Notes: generated from the sequence alone by a model not told the origin. Shown: positions 45,865 through 54,480, numbered from the stretch's first letter. The stretch is 64,000 bases of DNA from a bacterium F11 (GCA_002176905.1 MSYE01000193.1:26448-90447); one strand, 5' to 3'. Translations and numbers: made by a program.

Positions 45865-46026
45865 ATGGAGTCCCTCCGGACTTACGTATGGGGCACCATT
45901 TATTGGCCCGGCTTCGCCTTTGGCTACGCCGGGGCATCCGGCAAGTCCCGGAGGACGGAATCTCGGCGCAGCCAAGGAAGCCTTCTCCCCTGAACTTTCA
46001 TTCAGGGTCCCCAGCGGAGCCGGATG
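45865..46026 (+). repeat. Hairpin-rich dispersed repeat, copy 2
   Basis: Homologous to 27191-27352 over its full length (shared TGGCTACGCCG, GGCCCGGCTTCGCC-like blocks, CTCGGCG.AGCCAAGGA). The third hairpin reads CCCTGAA-CTTTCA-TTCAGGG, with base changes on both strands relative to copy 1 that preserve pairing. It lies between a sigma factor and a diguanylate cyclase. Confidence 0.75.
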
Positions 46027-46042
46027 GATTTGCTGGTCGCGA

Positions 46043-47503
46043 TCAAGATATAGATGCGGCCTTCAAGGGAGAATGGCTTAAAGTCTCCCCAACAATGACG
46101 CGATCACGCCCCTCGGCTTTTGCACGATAAAGCGCACTATCGGCGGTTTTTAAGAGATCCTCAATAACGGAACCATGGTCAGGAAACGCGGAAATACCCA
46201 CAGAGAAAGTGACAGGCTGAAGCGCCTTGCCCTGATGTTGCACCGTTAAACTTTTGACATCATCCCGTAACCTTTCGGCTCGTTTCCATGCCTCATCCAG
46301 GGAAATCCCAGGCAGGATGAGCAAAAACTCCTCGCCCCCATAGCGACAGGGAATATCCATGCCCCCACGAACTTGATTCTTTAGGAAACTTCCCAATAGG
46401 CGAAGAACGGAATCGCCAGCTTCATGCCCAAAGGTGTCATTGAATTTTTTAAAGTGATCGATATCAAAGATCAAAAGGCACAGGGGCTTTTGATTGCGGA
46501 TTGCCCGACGGTGCTCGCGGTCCAACGCCTCCTTCATGTAGAGACGGTTATACAGCCCCGTGACGGGATCGTGAATAGATTGCGACCGCAACGCCTCGCG
46601 TAGTTTTATGTTCGCAATGGCTAAACCAATATAGTCAGCCACAGACCCCGCGAGACTTTGCTTGGCCTTTTCGAAAGATACCTCTCCTCGAAGGTGTAAA
46701 ACACCTTGTACTTCCCCGTAGGCAATGATGGGTGCGCATAAATAATCTGATGGTGATTCGCCCAGGTGACCGCAGGAATGATCGGCGCTGGAACCCGAAC
46801 CTGTCACCACATGCATTCTTCCTCGCCTTAAACCCACACACTCGTTTGGTGCAAACTCCTGCTCACCAAGAAGTGGCCCTCCCCATTCAATGGCAACCTC
46901 TGCGATATTTTGCACTGTGTTCAACCTATACAACCCCCCTTGAGTATCAGGAAATAGCTTCTGGCAAAAACGCGCAACGACGCGGTAGGCTTCTTCGAGA
47001 ACAAAACAGGTATGAAGCGAATCCCCCATTTCACTGAGAACGCTAATCTCCTGATTGCGTTCGGTAAGTTTCTTCATCGAAATTTTTAACTTTTTATGGA
47101 TTTGGTCCAGATCTCTTTCCACCCTCTTACGATCCGTGATGTCGCGGATATTGCATTGAATCACATTCTCACCGTCAGCCTGATAAATGTTACTGACAAA
47201 CTCGACTTCCCTGGGCTGTCCATCTTTCGATATAAGAGGTAAGTCTTCATAACGGACATACCCGTTCGTCTGCAGTTCATGGAAAGCCACATGGGCCCGC
47301 TTCTGATCTTCAAAGAGACCAATTTCCCACAGTTGTTTCCCCGCGATCTCATCTCCAGAATAACCCAGCAGTTCCTTAATAAAGGGATTTGCGTCATTGA
47401 TTTTCCCCGTGTGGGCGTCGAGAATCAAGATTCCATCCTTTGCTGATTCAAAGAGCCGACGATAACGGATTTCGGAGGAGACCAAAGATTTTTCCGTCCT
47501 CAT
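46043..47503 (-). CDS. PAS-GAF-GGDEF diguanylate cyclase
   Basis: 486 residues. A PAS domain (RYRRLFESAKDGILILDAHTGKI ... NIRDITDRKR, about 12-130), a coiled linker, a GAF-like domain (about 155-300; ending YIGLAIANIKLREAL) and a GGDEF domain with FDIDHFKKFNDTFGHEAGD and active site RYGGEEFLLI. It should make cyclic di-GMP. An inhibitory RxxD site at the usual spacing is not present (RGGMD instead), so product inhibition may be weak. No membrane segment: a cytoplasmic sensor, possibly of redox or small molecules. Confidence 0.94.
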   Translation of the reverse strand: MRTEKSLVSSEIRYRRLFESAKDGILILDAHTGKINDANPFIKELLGYSGDEIAGKQLWEIGLFEDQKRAHVAFHELQTNGYVRYEDLPLISKDGQPREVEFVSNIYQADGENVIQCNIRDITDRKRVERDLDQIHKKLKISMKKLTERNQEISVLSEMGDSLHTCFVLEEAYRVVARFCQKLFPDTQGGLYRLNTVQNIAEVAIEWGGPLLGEQEFAPNECVGLRRGRMHVVTGSGSSADHSCGHLGESPSDYLCAPIIAYGEVQGVLHLRGEVSFEKAKQSLAGSVADYIGLAIANIKLREALRSQSIHDPVTGLYNRLYMKEALDREHRRAIRNQKPLCLLIFDIDHFKKFNDTFGHEAGDSVLRLLGSFLKNQVRGGMDIPCRYGGEEFLLILPGISLDEAWKRAERLRDDVKSLTVQHQGKALQPVTFSVGISAFPDHGSVIEDLLKTADSALYRAKAEGRDRVIVGETLSHSPLKAASIS

Positions 47504-47890
47504 ATCAGCACCTTTATCACTTCGATATATAGAGAAAGGGATTTTTCATTTAAATACGCGAGGAGAGGAGATGGCGTGTTCCTTCGTTTGTCAGCGATGA
47601 TGTTCAAAAGCGTGTCCCCCTTGACCTGATTGAGTGAGGGGATCTATGTCACCCTTAATGTCCCGACTGATATCCACCCTTGCGGGTCATGAGGAGTATC
47701 CATGCGGGGCCGGTTCATATTGATAACTCAACCCGATAGTGTAATTTTATCCAAATGAACCAAATTCCGTATATTAGATAATCTATAACAAAGTCATTTA
47801 GAAAACTTATATTCCTATTCAACGTCTTTCGGCGCCCGCCATAGATGACCACACTGCCAAACCATATTCCCCCGGTCCCCGGACAGGGGT
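47504..47890. other. Intergenic region with decayed nhaR promoter copy
   Basis: 387 bp upstream of the cyclase and downstream of hflC. The part at 47765-47823 repeats the promoter and first bases of nhaR (see the separate entry). The rest has no gene; the cyclase promoter must be here. A GC-rich patch near 47680-47720 shows no clear hairpin. Confidence 0.6.
47765..47823 (+). repeat. Duplicated nhaR promoter/start region
   Basis: Aligns with 54481-54538 over about 58 bp: TTCCGTA.ATTAG, palindrome TAGATAATCTA (47775-47785), then AAACTTAT and ATTCAAC. In the nhaR copy the ATG falls inside this block; here it reads TATATTCC, so no start codon. It looks like a remnant of a second nhaR-like gene or a relocated operator. 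Confidence 0.7.
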
Positions 47891-48151
47891 CTATTTTTTG
47901 CGAAACAGTTCAAGAAATCTGTTCTCAGTGGAAAGAATAAGTTTGGTGTCTTGAGGAAGAGCTTTTTTGTAGGCCTCTAAGGTGCGCACATACTTATAAA
48001 AGTCCGGATCGGCATTCATGGCCCGAGCATATACGCGAATGGACTTGCCTTCCGCATCCCCTTTAATGGATTGGACCTCCCGGTAGGCCCAGGACTCAAT
48101 TTCCTGCAAATCTTTGGAAATCTTTCCTTGGATCTTGGCTTTTTCCCCCAA
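47891..48151 (-). CDS. hflC: HflC C-terminal part, separated by an in-frame UGA
   Basis: 87 residues (TTG start at 48151) continuing the stomatin/prohibitin-family protein HflC: GEKAKIQGKISKDLQEIES...RTLEAYKKAL...TKLILSTENRFLELF. It directly follows the UGA that ends the N-terminal part, in the same frame (KIRSV-stop-LGEKAK). Related proteins read R-S-E-G-Q-G-E here, so the stop stands at a glycine position. Either hflC is a pseudogene, the product is made by reinitiation (TGATTG), or the stop is read through. Confidence 0.75.
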   Translation of the reverse strand: MGEKAKIQGKISKDLQEIESWAYREVQSIKGDAEGKSIRVYARAMNADPDFYKYVRTLEAYKKALPQDTKLILSTENRFLELFRKK

Positions 48152-48862
48152 TCAAACGGATCGAATCTTCTGGGCGATGCGCTGGCGTTCAGAAATCATC
48201 CGGTCATAAACCTTGGATTCCACACTTGCCTCATAAGCAATCCGTCGGAGTTGAACATCAATGATCTCAATGCCAAACTCCTTCAATCCGGCCCGGGCTT
48301 TTTCAATAATAATGCCGCTCAAGGCCTCTCGCCCCACCGACACCGGATCGATTTCCCCGACCACCTCTTCCTCCTCAGCATGGGATTGGTTTTGGCCCTG
48401 TTTTTGGGCGTTCGCTCGTTCTTTGATTTTATCGAGGATCGCATTCGAGTTGCGGACCGCCTCCACCAAATTGTTGTTTGACACGGCGTCGCGCGTAACA
48501 GCGTCCAGAATTCCGTCCAACCGCAGGCGCGCGCCGTTTTCGGTTTGGACAGTTTGAAGGAACAACAAAGGATCCACAATCCGCCAGCGTGCGGTCGTGT
48601 CCACCTGGATGTACTTCTTATCCTTCGTCGGAATTTGGTTCGGGTAACCGTCCCAATTAAGAATTCGCTTATCGAAACGCCGGACCTTCTGAATGAAGGG
48701 AATCTTAAAGTGAAGGCCGGCTTGAGTGACTTCCGATCCAACCGGTCGGCCAAACTGCGTGATCACAACTTGTTCCCATTCCGAAACAGTATAAGTCGAG
48801 GCGGTTAAAATAATGGACGCAACAATAACAGTGATCGTTAAAATAAGGGTTTTTGTTTTCAT
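48152..48862 (-). CDS. hflC: HflC N-terminal part (membrane protease modulator)
   Basis: 236 residues. A signal-anchor helix (LILTITVIVASIILTASTY), then the SPFH/band-7 domain (VVITQFGRPVGSEVTQAGLHFKIPFIQKVRRFDKRILNWDG...). HflC pairs with HflK to control the FtsH protease. The frame ends at UGA 48152 just before the expected C-terminal helix, which continues in frame in the next entry. An insertion rich in Gln/Glu (KQGQNQSHAEEEEVV) is an extra loop. Overlaps hflK by ATGA. Confidence 0.85.
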   Translation of the reverse strand: MKTKTLILTITVIVASIILTASTYTVSEWEQVVITQFGRPVGSEVTQAGLHFKIPFIQKVRRFDKRILNWDGYPNQIPTKDKKYIQVDTTARWRIVDPLLFLQTVQTENGARLRLDGILDAVTRDAVSNNNLVEAVRNSNAILDKIKERANAQKQGQNQSHAEEEEVVGEIDPVSVGREALSGIIIEKARAGLKEFGIEIIDVQLRRIAYEASVESKVYDRMISERQRIAQKIRSV

Positions 48863-49890
48863 GGTTTTTCTCCTAGAAGGTTAGATCCCGATTGTTTCTG
48901 CTGGAACACCGGCAAAACCCCTTGAACGCCTTTATCAACGATCGTGAGAGATGTGAATCGAGAATAGAGCACTTCCATCGTCTCCAAATAGAGACGCGTC
49001 CGGGTAATGGTTGGCGCAACTTGATAGGCCTTTAGAACGGTTCTGAACCGGGCCGCCTCTCCCTCGGCGCGATTAACAATAGCCACGGCATAGCCTCGAG
49101 CGTCTCGTATAGACTGTTCGGCTTTGCCGCGTGCCTCTGGGATCACGCGATTGTATTCCCGCTCGGCATGGTTGATCGCTTGCTCCTGCTCCTGTTTGGC
49201 GGAATTGACATCGTTGAAGGCAGGACGCACCTTTTCAGGGGGATTGACATCCTGAAGCTTCACAGTCACGATGCGGATTCCAATGTCGTACCGGTCCAGC
49301 ACTTCTTGGGTCAGCCGATGCGCTTCCTCGGCAATCTCCACTCGGCCCACGGTCAAAACATCGGTCACCACACGATCCCCAACCACCCGGCGAAGAACCG
49401 ATTGAGAAACATCTCGGAGATTTTTGGTCACCTCCCGGGTATTAAAAAGATATTTTTTGGGGTCAGATATCTGGTATTGCACGATCCATTCGACATTCGC
49501 CACATTGAGGTCCCCGGTCAAGGTCAGAGACTCCTCTTTAAATCCTTGATTCGAATAGTCGGTTCGAGATCCCACCTTTCCCTTGGTTCGGAAACCAAAC
49601 TCCTCCTGAAGAATAACTTTGGTTTTCACTTTGATCGCCTGCTCAAGGCCAAACGGCAACTTGAAATGAAGACCTGGAGGCTGAGTCGACACGTACCGAC
49701 CGAAACGAAGGATAACCGCCTCTTCGCTTGGCTCGACGGTATAAACGGAGGAAAATGTCCCCAGTCCAACCAACACCAACCCGCCTATTAAAATCAGCGC
49801 TTTGCGGGAATTAAAGCCCGGTCCGAATTTCTCCGAAATAGTTTCTGTAAATTTCTGTATTTCATTCTTAGCCTCTTCCCATTCATTCAT
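48859..49890 (-). CDS. hflK: HflK, FtsH protease modulator
   Basis: 343 residues: cytoplasmic lead, one membrane helix (ALILIGGLVLVGLGTFSSVY), then an SPFH domain (SEEAVILRFGRYVSTQPPGLHFKLPF) and coiled C-terminal helix. Works with HflC in a ring around FtsH in the inner membrane. A clear GGAGG ribosome site precedes the ATG. It overlaps hflC downstream by 4 nt and a small upstream gene by 8 nt, so all three form an operon. Confidence 0.94.
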   Translation of the reverse strand: MNEWEEAKNEIQKFTETISEKFGPGFNSRKALILIGGLVLVGLGTFSSVYTVEPSEEAVILRFGRYVSTQPPGLHFKLPFGLEQAIKVKTKVILQEEFGFRTKGKVGSRTDYSNQGFKEESLTLTGDLNVANVEWIVQYQISDPKKYLFNTREVTKNLRDVSQSVLRRVVGDRVVTDVLTVGRVEIAEEAHRLTQEVLDRYDIGIRIVTVKLQDVNPPEKVRPAFNDVNSAKQEQEQAINHAEREYNRVIPEARGKAEQSIRDARGYAVAIVNRAEGEAARFRTVLKAYQVAPTITRTRLYLETMEVLYSRFTSLTIVDKGVQGVLPVFQQKQSGSNLLGEKP

Positions 49891-50146
49891 CTTTCGATCC
49901 TCCTAATTTCATGTTTTTATAGGGAGCTCCCTTGATTTGATGAACACCTGTTTCTTTCCAATAATGAACCGGGTCTTTAAAATCCAGATCAAGAGGGCCT
50001 GCCAGTTTCTGATATCCACCGGCAAAGTTATGACTCTGCCAAACTGTGGCCTGATAGGGAAATTTCGCATGCGTTAAGGGACCATCCTTGCCTAGCATGG
50101 CCAAGACGGTGATGAAGGCGAACAATGATCCCATTATTATGCTCAT
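49883..50146 (-). CDS. Small unknown protein heading the hflKC operon
   Basis: 87 residues with an N-terminal hydrophobic helix (MGSLFAFITVLAML) and a soluble tail (YQATVWQSHNFAGGYQKLAGPLDLDF). No known domain. It overlaps hflK by 8 nt and begins the operon; likely an inner-membrane anchored accessory of the HflKC complex, by position only. Confidence 0.7.
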   Translation of the reverse strand: MSIIMGSLFAFITVLAMLGKDGPLTHAKFPYQATVWQSHNFAGGYQKLAGPLDLDFKDPVHYWKETGVHQIKGAPYKNMKLGGSKDE

Positions 50147-50234
50147 AAAATCCCATCCTTTAATAACACCATTTTACCCGCACGGATATATTCCGTAAAA
50201 TAGATATTCTGAACATACTTCATTCATTATATAA

Positions 50235-50930
50235 ATGATTCAAACGGCAGCCATCCGAGCTAACATCTATTCCATGATGGGAAATGCTCCCCGCTTTCAA
50301 TCTTCAAGGGAGGAGGCGGCCAACTCCCTTATTCATCTGGCCGGATTCGGCCTCAGTCTTGCGGCAGCCATTGTGATGGTCGTGCTCTCAAGCCTTCAGG
50401 GCACAGTCCGGCATATCGTAAGTTGCAGCATCTATGGTGGAACTCTCCTTTTCCTCTATCTCTCTTCAACCCTGTACCATTTCCTTACTCCGGGAAACAC
50501 CAAAAGGATTTTCCGGTTGGTTGACCACAGCTCCATATTCCTCTTGATCGCAGGCACCTACACACCATTCACGCTGGTGACATTGTGGGGCGCGTGGGGA
50601 TGGTCTCTTTTTGGGGTGATCTGGGGGCTGGCTGTTTTGGGAATTTCCATGAGGATTTTCATAAAAAAGAAACACCCTGCGGTTTCAACGACCACCTTTC
50701 TCCTTATGGGATGGATGATTGTGATCGCCATCAAACCTCTCATCTTAGCGATACCGCTTGGTGGGTTTGTATGGTTGGTGGCGGGCGGCGTATTCTATAC
50801 GGCGGGTGTGTGTTTTTTCATGCTTGACCACCGCTATCGCTATTTCCACGCGGTGTGGCATCTTTTTGTTCTCATGGGAAGCGTCTGCCATTTTATCTCC
50901 ATCCTTTTCTATGTGTTACCTCGTCCCTAA
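50235..50930 (+). CDS. trhA: Hemolysin III / TrhA-family membrane protein
   Basis: 231 residues with seven hydrophobic helices. Conserved PAQR-type motifs: EEAANSLIHLAGF, LYLSSTLYHFL, DHSSIFLLIAGTYTPF and HAVWHLFVLMGSVCHF, giving the His and Asp zinc-site residues. The family is linked with membrane lipid homeostasis; hemolysis is historical. Transcribed alone, divergent from the hflKC operon. Confidence 0.93.
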   Translation: MIQTAAIRANIYSMMGNAPRFQSSREEAANSLIHLAGFGLSLAAAIVMVVLSSLQGTVRHIVSCSIYGGTLLFLYLSSTLYHFLTPGNTKRIFRLVDHSSIFLLIAGTYTPFTLVTLWGAWGWSLFGVIWGLAVLGISMRIFIKKKHPAVSTTTFLLMGWMIVIAIKPLILAIPLGGFVWLVAGGVFYTAGVCFFMLDHRYRYFHAVWHLFVLMGSVCHFISILFYVLPRP

Positions 50931-50959
50931 GACTCACCTCAAGCACAAGAAAATCGTTC

Positions 50960-51297
50960 TTACTTAACAGTGGAATCCTTCTTCTCCTTGAATTTATTCT
51001 GGGCATTTTCACGCCTTCTTTTAATTCTTTCCAGGCACCCTCAATCCCATCCTTAACCTCATGCCATGCCTGGCCGCTTTCGATTTTTAAACTTGACAGC
51101 TTTTCTCTCAAAACGTTTTGTTTTGATTGAATGGTTTTAATGTGTTCCTGTATATCCCCTTTTGAATCATCCTTATAATCGCTTGCCTTCCCAATCTAAT
51201 GGTCAATTTCCGATCCCCATTTCTGAAGTTTTTTTTCAACTTTTCCTTGGTATTTTTCCTTTTCCGTCTGTTGCATGTTTTTTTCTTTCAATTGCAT
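50960..51297 (-). pseudogene. Coiled-coil stress-type protein, broken by a TAG and a frameshift
   Basis: From the ATG at 51297 the reverse strand encodes MQLKEKNMQQTEKEKYQGKV and continues to GSEIDH-stop (TAG at 51196-51198) and then in the same frame IGKASDYKDDSKGDIQEHIK, REKLSSLKIESGQAWHEVKDG, IEGAWKELKEGVK. At the end a one-base shift is needed to reach the coherent tail AQNKFKEKKDSTVK-stop at 50960. The pattern is that of small coiled-coil proteins with W-x-E-L/V-K repeats. Two lesions make it a pseudogene (or two sequencing errors). Confidence 0.8.
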
Positions 51298-51336
51298 AAC
51301 ACTCTCCCCTAACAATTATTGAAGATTTCCGAATTT

Positions 51337-51654
51337 TCACTCAAACCGCCCGGCCAACTCCAGCTCTTCTTTATTTTCCTCTTCCCGTCCCGCGATGGAT
51401 TTTTCATTTTTCACTGATTCTTCTTTCGCCTTTGTCTTTAAATACCGAATGGTCCATCGTTGTCGGATAACGACCGGAAGCATCATCAAAAGGGCTGCAA
51501 CAACGCCCAACCCCATGCTGGTCAACAAAACGACAGCCAAGGAACCATCATAATTCCAATACAGAAAGTGAACACTGATGGGAATCGCATTTTGTATGGC
51601 AAAATAACTGGCCACAATGGTGATTAAAACAGAAAAAATAAGAAGCAAAATCAT
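51337..51654 (-). CDS. LapA-domain (DUF1049) membrane protein
   Basis: 105 residues from the ATG at 51654, chosen for the GGAGGA site upstream. Two membrane helices (LLLIFSVLITIVASYFAIQNA; LAVVLLTSMGLGVVAALLMMLPVVI) surround PISVHFLYWNYDGS, the layout of the LPS-assembly protein A domain. A charged tail follows (KAKEESVKNEKSIAGREEENKEEL). Inner membrane; likely envelope-related. Confidence 0.88.
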   Translation of the reverse strand: MILLLIFSVLITIVASYFAIQNAIPISVHFLYWNYDGSLAVVLLTSMGLGVVAALLMMLPVVIRQRWTIRYLKTKAKEESVKNEKSIAGREEENKEELELAGRFE

Positions 51655-51680
51655 AAATAAAGTCCTCCTCCCTTCAGAAT

Positions 51681-51708
51681 GGCGCCCGCCAATTAATTGG
51701 CGGGCGCC
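51681..51708. repeat. Perfect 28-bp palindrome
   Basis: GGCGCCCGCCAATT followed by its exact complement, between the ompA-like and lapA-like genes, both on the minus strand. It can form a 14-bp hairpin with no loop; no T-run follows, so it is more likely an mRNA processing or REP-like site than a terminator. Confidence 0.75.
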
Positions 51709-51739
51709 TTGAATCAAAAGGTCCGTTTTATAAGGACTA

Positions 51740-53290
51740 TTATCGCGCTCGCGCCAATGTCCCGATCGCTTCCCCGCTCACAACGATCTCAACCCGACGG
51801 TTTTTTTGCCGGCCTTGAGCCGTTTTATTGGATTCGATAGGATTGGATTCACCAAATCCCTGGTATTTGATGGAATTCGATGACACTCCCTGTTTGACAA
51901 GGTAATCCCGTGCTGACTGGGCTCTTTTTTCCGACAATTGCTGATTGAAAGCATCGCTTCCGACACTGTCAGTGTGTCCTTCAACATTCAATTTTAAACC
52001 AGAATGAGAGGATACAATTCCCGCCACCTTTGCCAATTTTTCTCGAACCGGCTGCCCCAACGTTGAACTTCCCGTTCTGAAAAGAGCATCAGACATGTTG
52101 ACAATGAGCCCCCGAGCGGAATCTCGTGTTTGAAGAACGGAATTCAACTGCTGCAAGAGCTGCGCACGAAGGACAGCTTGATCACCTTCGGCCATTTGGG
52201 CCCGCTTATTCGCCATAACCGTCTGACCTTTGGCTTTGTCAGCGGCGGTCCGGGCGGAAGCGGCATCGGCTTGAGACTTGATGGACGATGCGGTGGCACT
52301 CGTGGCCAGATCCAGAGCCGCGGCACGTTCCGTATCCGATTTTCCTTTTGCTTGCTTAGCCTTGGCTAGAGCATTTTCCGCCATGGCTTGACCCGCAGTG
52401 GCTTTGGCAGCTTGTTTGTTCGCGCTCATTATTTCTTGTGCGGATTGTTTGCGTTCCGCCGCTAGTCCCTCTGCCGCTTGGCGTTTGAGGGTCAGTGAAC
52501 GGCTATCTTCCGCGCTTTGAACGGCTTGGCGCGCTGTCTTAATTCTGTGTTTTCTGCCGCCGTCTTTTGTTTCGGATAATGTAAGAAGTTTCTCCGCGTT
52601 TTTGAAACTATCCGCCTCATACTTTTCTGCCCCTGCTGCCTTGGCAATCTTGACGGCATTTCGGGCCTGGTAAACATAGAATGGTGTCTCTTCATCCATA
52701 ACTTGCGGCTGGCGGTCCGTAGCTGAGATGTTTTTCGTGTATTGTCCTCTCGGAAGCAACTCGTATGTAGCTTCCATTAACGATATCTTCTCATCCTCGT
52801 CCGGCTTGATGGCGTTTTCCAAAATAACAACATCACTTGGCTGTGAAACTGCAAAGTACGGTTCCGCTGTAACAAGCAGGCTCAACGTTTGAAGTGATGA
52901 TTTTGCCCTCAGGTAACTTTCGCCGTCATCAAGAATCAACTCTCCCAAGTTGGTCGCCCGTCCATCTGGGGAAATGGCCCAAAAGACATAGGTTAGGTAT
53001 TCAGCCCCGAACTGATTGGGCGGCGTTAAATCTTCAAACCATGCCTTTATATTTGTTACACCCGCATCGTTCCAAACTTTAGCCTCGCCTTTTGAGGCGG
53101 GCAAAAGAACCGTCCCTTTAAAATCAATTTTCACGGATCCTCTTAGACTCCGATAATTGATCGCTTTAGCCGGTGTTTGTACGACCGAGACGTTGTAAAG
53201 CGGATCCGTCTTGGTCGCAGCGGCTTGACTTTGGTGTTGCACCGTCAAGAACGCGGTGAATATAATCAATGCAATTAACTTTTTCTTCAT
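51740..53290 (-). CDS. OmpA-family outer membrane protein with DUF4398
   Basis: 516 residues with a signal peptide (MKKKLIALIIFTAFLTVQHQSQA). N-terminal region of beta type, then a DUF4398-like helical segment (YQARNAVKIAKAAGAEKYEADSFKNAEKLL), a long Ala/Lys/Gln coiled coil, and a C-terminal OmpA peptidoglycan-binding domain (NVEGHTDSVGSDAFNQQLSEKRAQSARDYL ... RRVEIVVSG). It anchors envelope layers. AAGGAG precedes the ATG. Downstream of it on the same strand is the lapA-like gene. Confidence 0.92.
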   Translation of the reverse strand: MKKKLIALIIFTAFLTVQHQSQAAATKTDPLYNVSVVQTPAKAINYRSLRGSVKIDFKGTVLLPASKGEAKVWNDAGVTNIKAWFEDLTPPNQFGAEYLTYVFWAISPDGRATNLGELILDDGESYLRAKSSLQTLSLLVTAEPYFAVSQPSDVVILENAIKPDEDEKISLMEATYELLPRGQYTKNISATDRQPQVMDEETPFYVYQARNAVKIAKAAGAEKYEADSFKNAEKLLTLSETKDGGRKHRIKTARQAVQSAEDSRSLTLKRQAAEGLAAERKQSAQEIMSANKQAAKATAGQAMAENALAKAKQAKGKSDTERAAALDLATSATASSIKSQADAASARTAADKAKGQTVMANKRAQMAEGDQAVLRAQLLQQLNSVLQTRDSARGLIVNMSDALFRTGSSTLGQPVREKLAKVAGIVSSHSGLKLNVEGHTDSVGSDAFNQQLSEKRAQSARDYLVKQGVSSNSIKYQGFGESNPIESNKTAQGRQKNRRVEIVVSGEAIGTLARAR

Positions 53291-53356
53291 TTAACTATCT
53301 CCTTTATCTCTAATTTAACTTTTCATCATTCTTTCCTTAGTGTCCAAAAAGGGAAT

Positions 53357-53539
53357 TTAAATGGAAACAAATTCAAAAAGGGTTTTATTCATTGGATGAT
53401 TTTGGGAATCATAATGGTTGCTCTCCAATTCCAGGCGGACCTCATCCAGTAGAATCCTTAATGAGCGAATCTCATCTTTGAGGTGACGAATTCGGCTCTT
53501 TCCATTAATTATTTTTATATACGCTGCTTGTTTCTTCAT
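53357..53539 (-). CDS. Small coiled protein of unknown function
   Basis: 60 residues from an ATG with an AAAGGAG ribosome site 7 nt upstream. Basic N-terminus, then a helix (RHLKDEIRSLRILLDEVRLELES). No family recognised. Lies immediately upstream of the OmpA gene and may share its promoter. Confidence 0.6.
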   Translation of the reverse strand: MKKQAAYIKIINGKSRIRHLKDEIRSLRILLDEVRLELESNHYDSQNHPMNKTLFEFVSI

Positions 53540-53710
53540 GGTTTTGCTCCTTTTAAACTTTGCCAGGCCTCCTCCGAACCTCATTTTTTTATCAACGATG
53601 AGCTATCCCAATCGGGATCCGGCACCCTAATTGACATCTCAGGGAGTTTTGGCTCTCAATAAATGAATATATCCACCAGAGAAGAAGTATGGGGAGAACA
53701 CTTAACAAAC

Positions 53711-53893
53711 TCATTGCGAATCTCGCATCATGTATTCATTTCGTATCCGCGTATGCCCCACATGCGAATCTTGGCGAAGGGCTCTGCGGCCACCTTCCAA
53801 TTCGGTGTGCCGACGATATTCGTCGTCCCGCATGGCTCGGTACCCCTTCCCGTTCCTGTCTCCATTCTTTTTAAGACGAGTCCCTTTTGACAT
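53711..53893 (-). CDS. Small basic protein of unknown function
   Basis: 60 residues with an AGGTGG site upstream of the ATG at 53893; extremely rich in Arg, Lys and Asp and without hydrophobic segments (SKGTRLKKNGDRNGKGYRAM). It is protein-like in composition but no relatives are known to me. It lies between two better-supported minus-strand genes. Confidence 0.45.
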   Translation of the reverse strand: MSKGTRLKKNGDRNGKGYRAMRDDEYRRHTELEGGRRALRQDSHVGHTRIRNEYMMRDSQ

Positions 53894-53948
53894 ATTTACC
53901 ACCTTTTTTATTTTCATCTGTGACATAAAATATCCCTGCCCATATCTA

Positions 53949-54431
53949 TTATTTGTTTTGCGCCACGTTATCTACAAGCTTGTCGATTTTCAAGGTCTCT
54001 CTAGGCAGAAGACGCCTTGCCAAATCAATCCACTTCGGGGCCTGTTTCTCAATATCGGGATCATCGCATTGGTTCTTAAATCCGGAAGAGTCCTTTTCTT
54101 GTAATGTTTGTAGATAAATTCTGGCGATGAGATAGGCGTCGTCTAAGTATCGAAAAAATCCCGAATCGTTCGCCGGGAGAAAGTCCGTTGGATTATAAAG
54201 ATAGTCCAGAGCAAAAACGTGTATGCGTCTGACTCTAATAGGCAGCCCCGATTCGTTGCTCCAATGCCGCAATTGAGCAATCATCTTGGGCAGGGCCAGA
54301 ATCATCTGGCGAAGGGGTTGCCCGTAACGCACCGCTTCCCGCGGGCCGGTCAGCTGTCTTATGGCGGATGTGTAATGATTCTGTGGGTCAGCGGAAAGCA
54401 GCTTTAATTGTTCTCCCAAGGCTTTTAGCAT
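53949..54431 (-). CDS. DUF1232 (YkvA-like) family protein
   Basis: 160 residues. The segment FALDYLYNPTDFLPANDSGFFRYLDDAYLIARIY matches the DUF1232 core (Y-x-x-x-P-x-D-x-x-P ... G-x-x-D-D). Two helical parts flank it. Family members are small membrane-associated proteins of unknown role. It is divergent from nhaR and shares the intergenic control region with it. Confidence 0.85.
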   Translation of the reverse strand: MLKALGEQLKLLSADPQNHYTSAIRQLTGPREAVRYGQPLRQMILALPKMIAQLRHWSNESGLPIRVRRIHVFALDYLYNPTDFLPANDSGFFRYLDDAYLIARIYLQTLQEKDSSGFKNQCDDPDIEKQAPKWIDLARRLLPRETLKIDKLVDNVAQNK

Positions 54432-54480
54432 GGATGACTCCTTTTCCTTTCATAGATCCATGGTACCCAAAGAGTCTATG

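Noticed and set aside
45768..46130. Plus-strand frame across the second hairpin repeat
   Set aside because: It is antisense to the sigma factor and cyclase ends and consists of palindromic repeat sequence.
47504..47764. Insertion-sequence terminus near 47600-47700
   Set aside because: Some IS-like phrases occur (for example ATGTCCCGACTGATATCC) but no inverted partner, target duplication or transposase was found.
20142..48154. Alternative genetic code with UGA as glycine
   Set aside because: Two UGAs stand at glycine positions, but tig, several kinase genes, the GT-C gene and others end in UGA, often in ATGA overlaps, so UGA is a working stop here.
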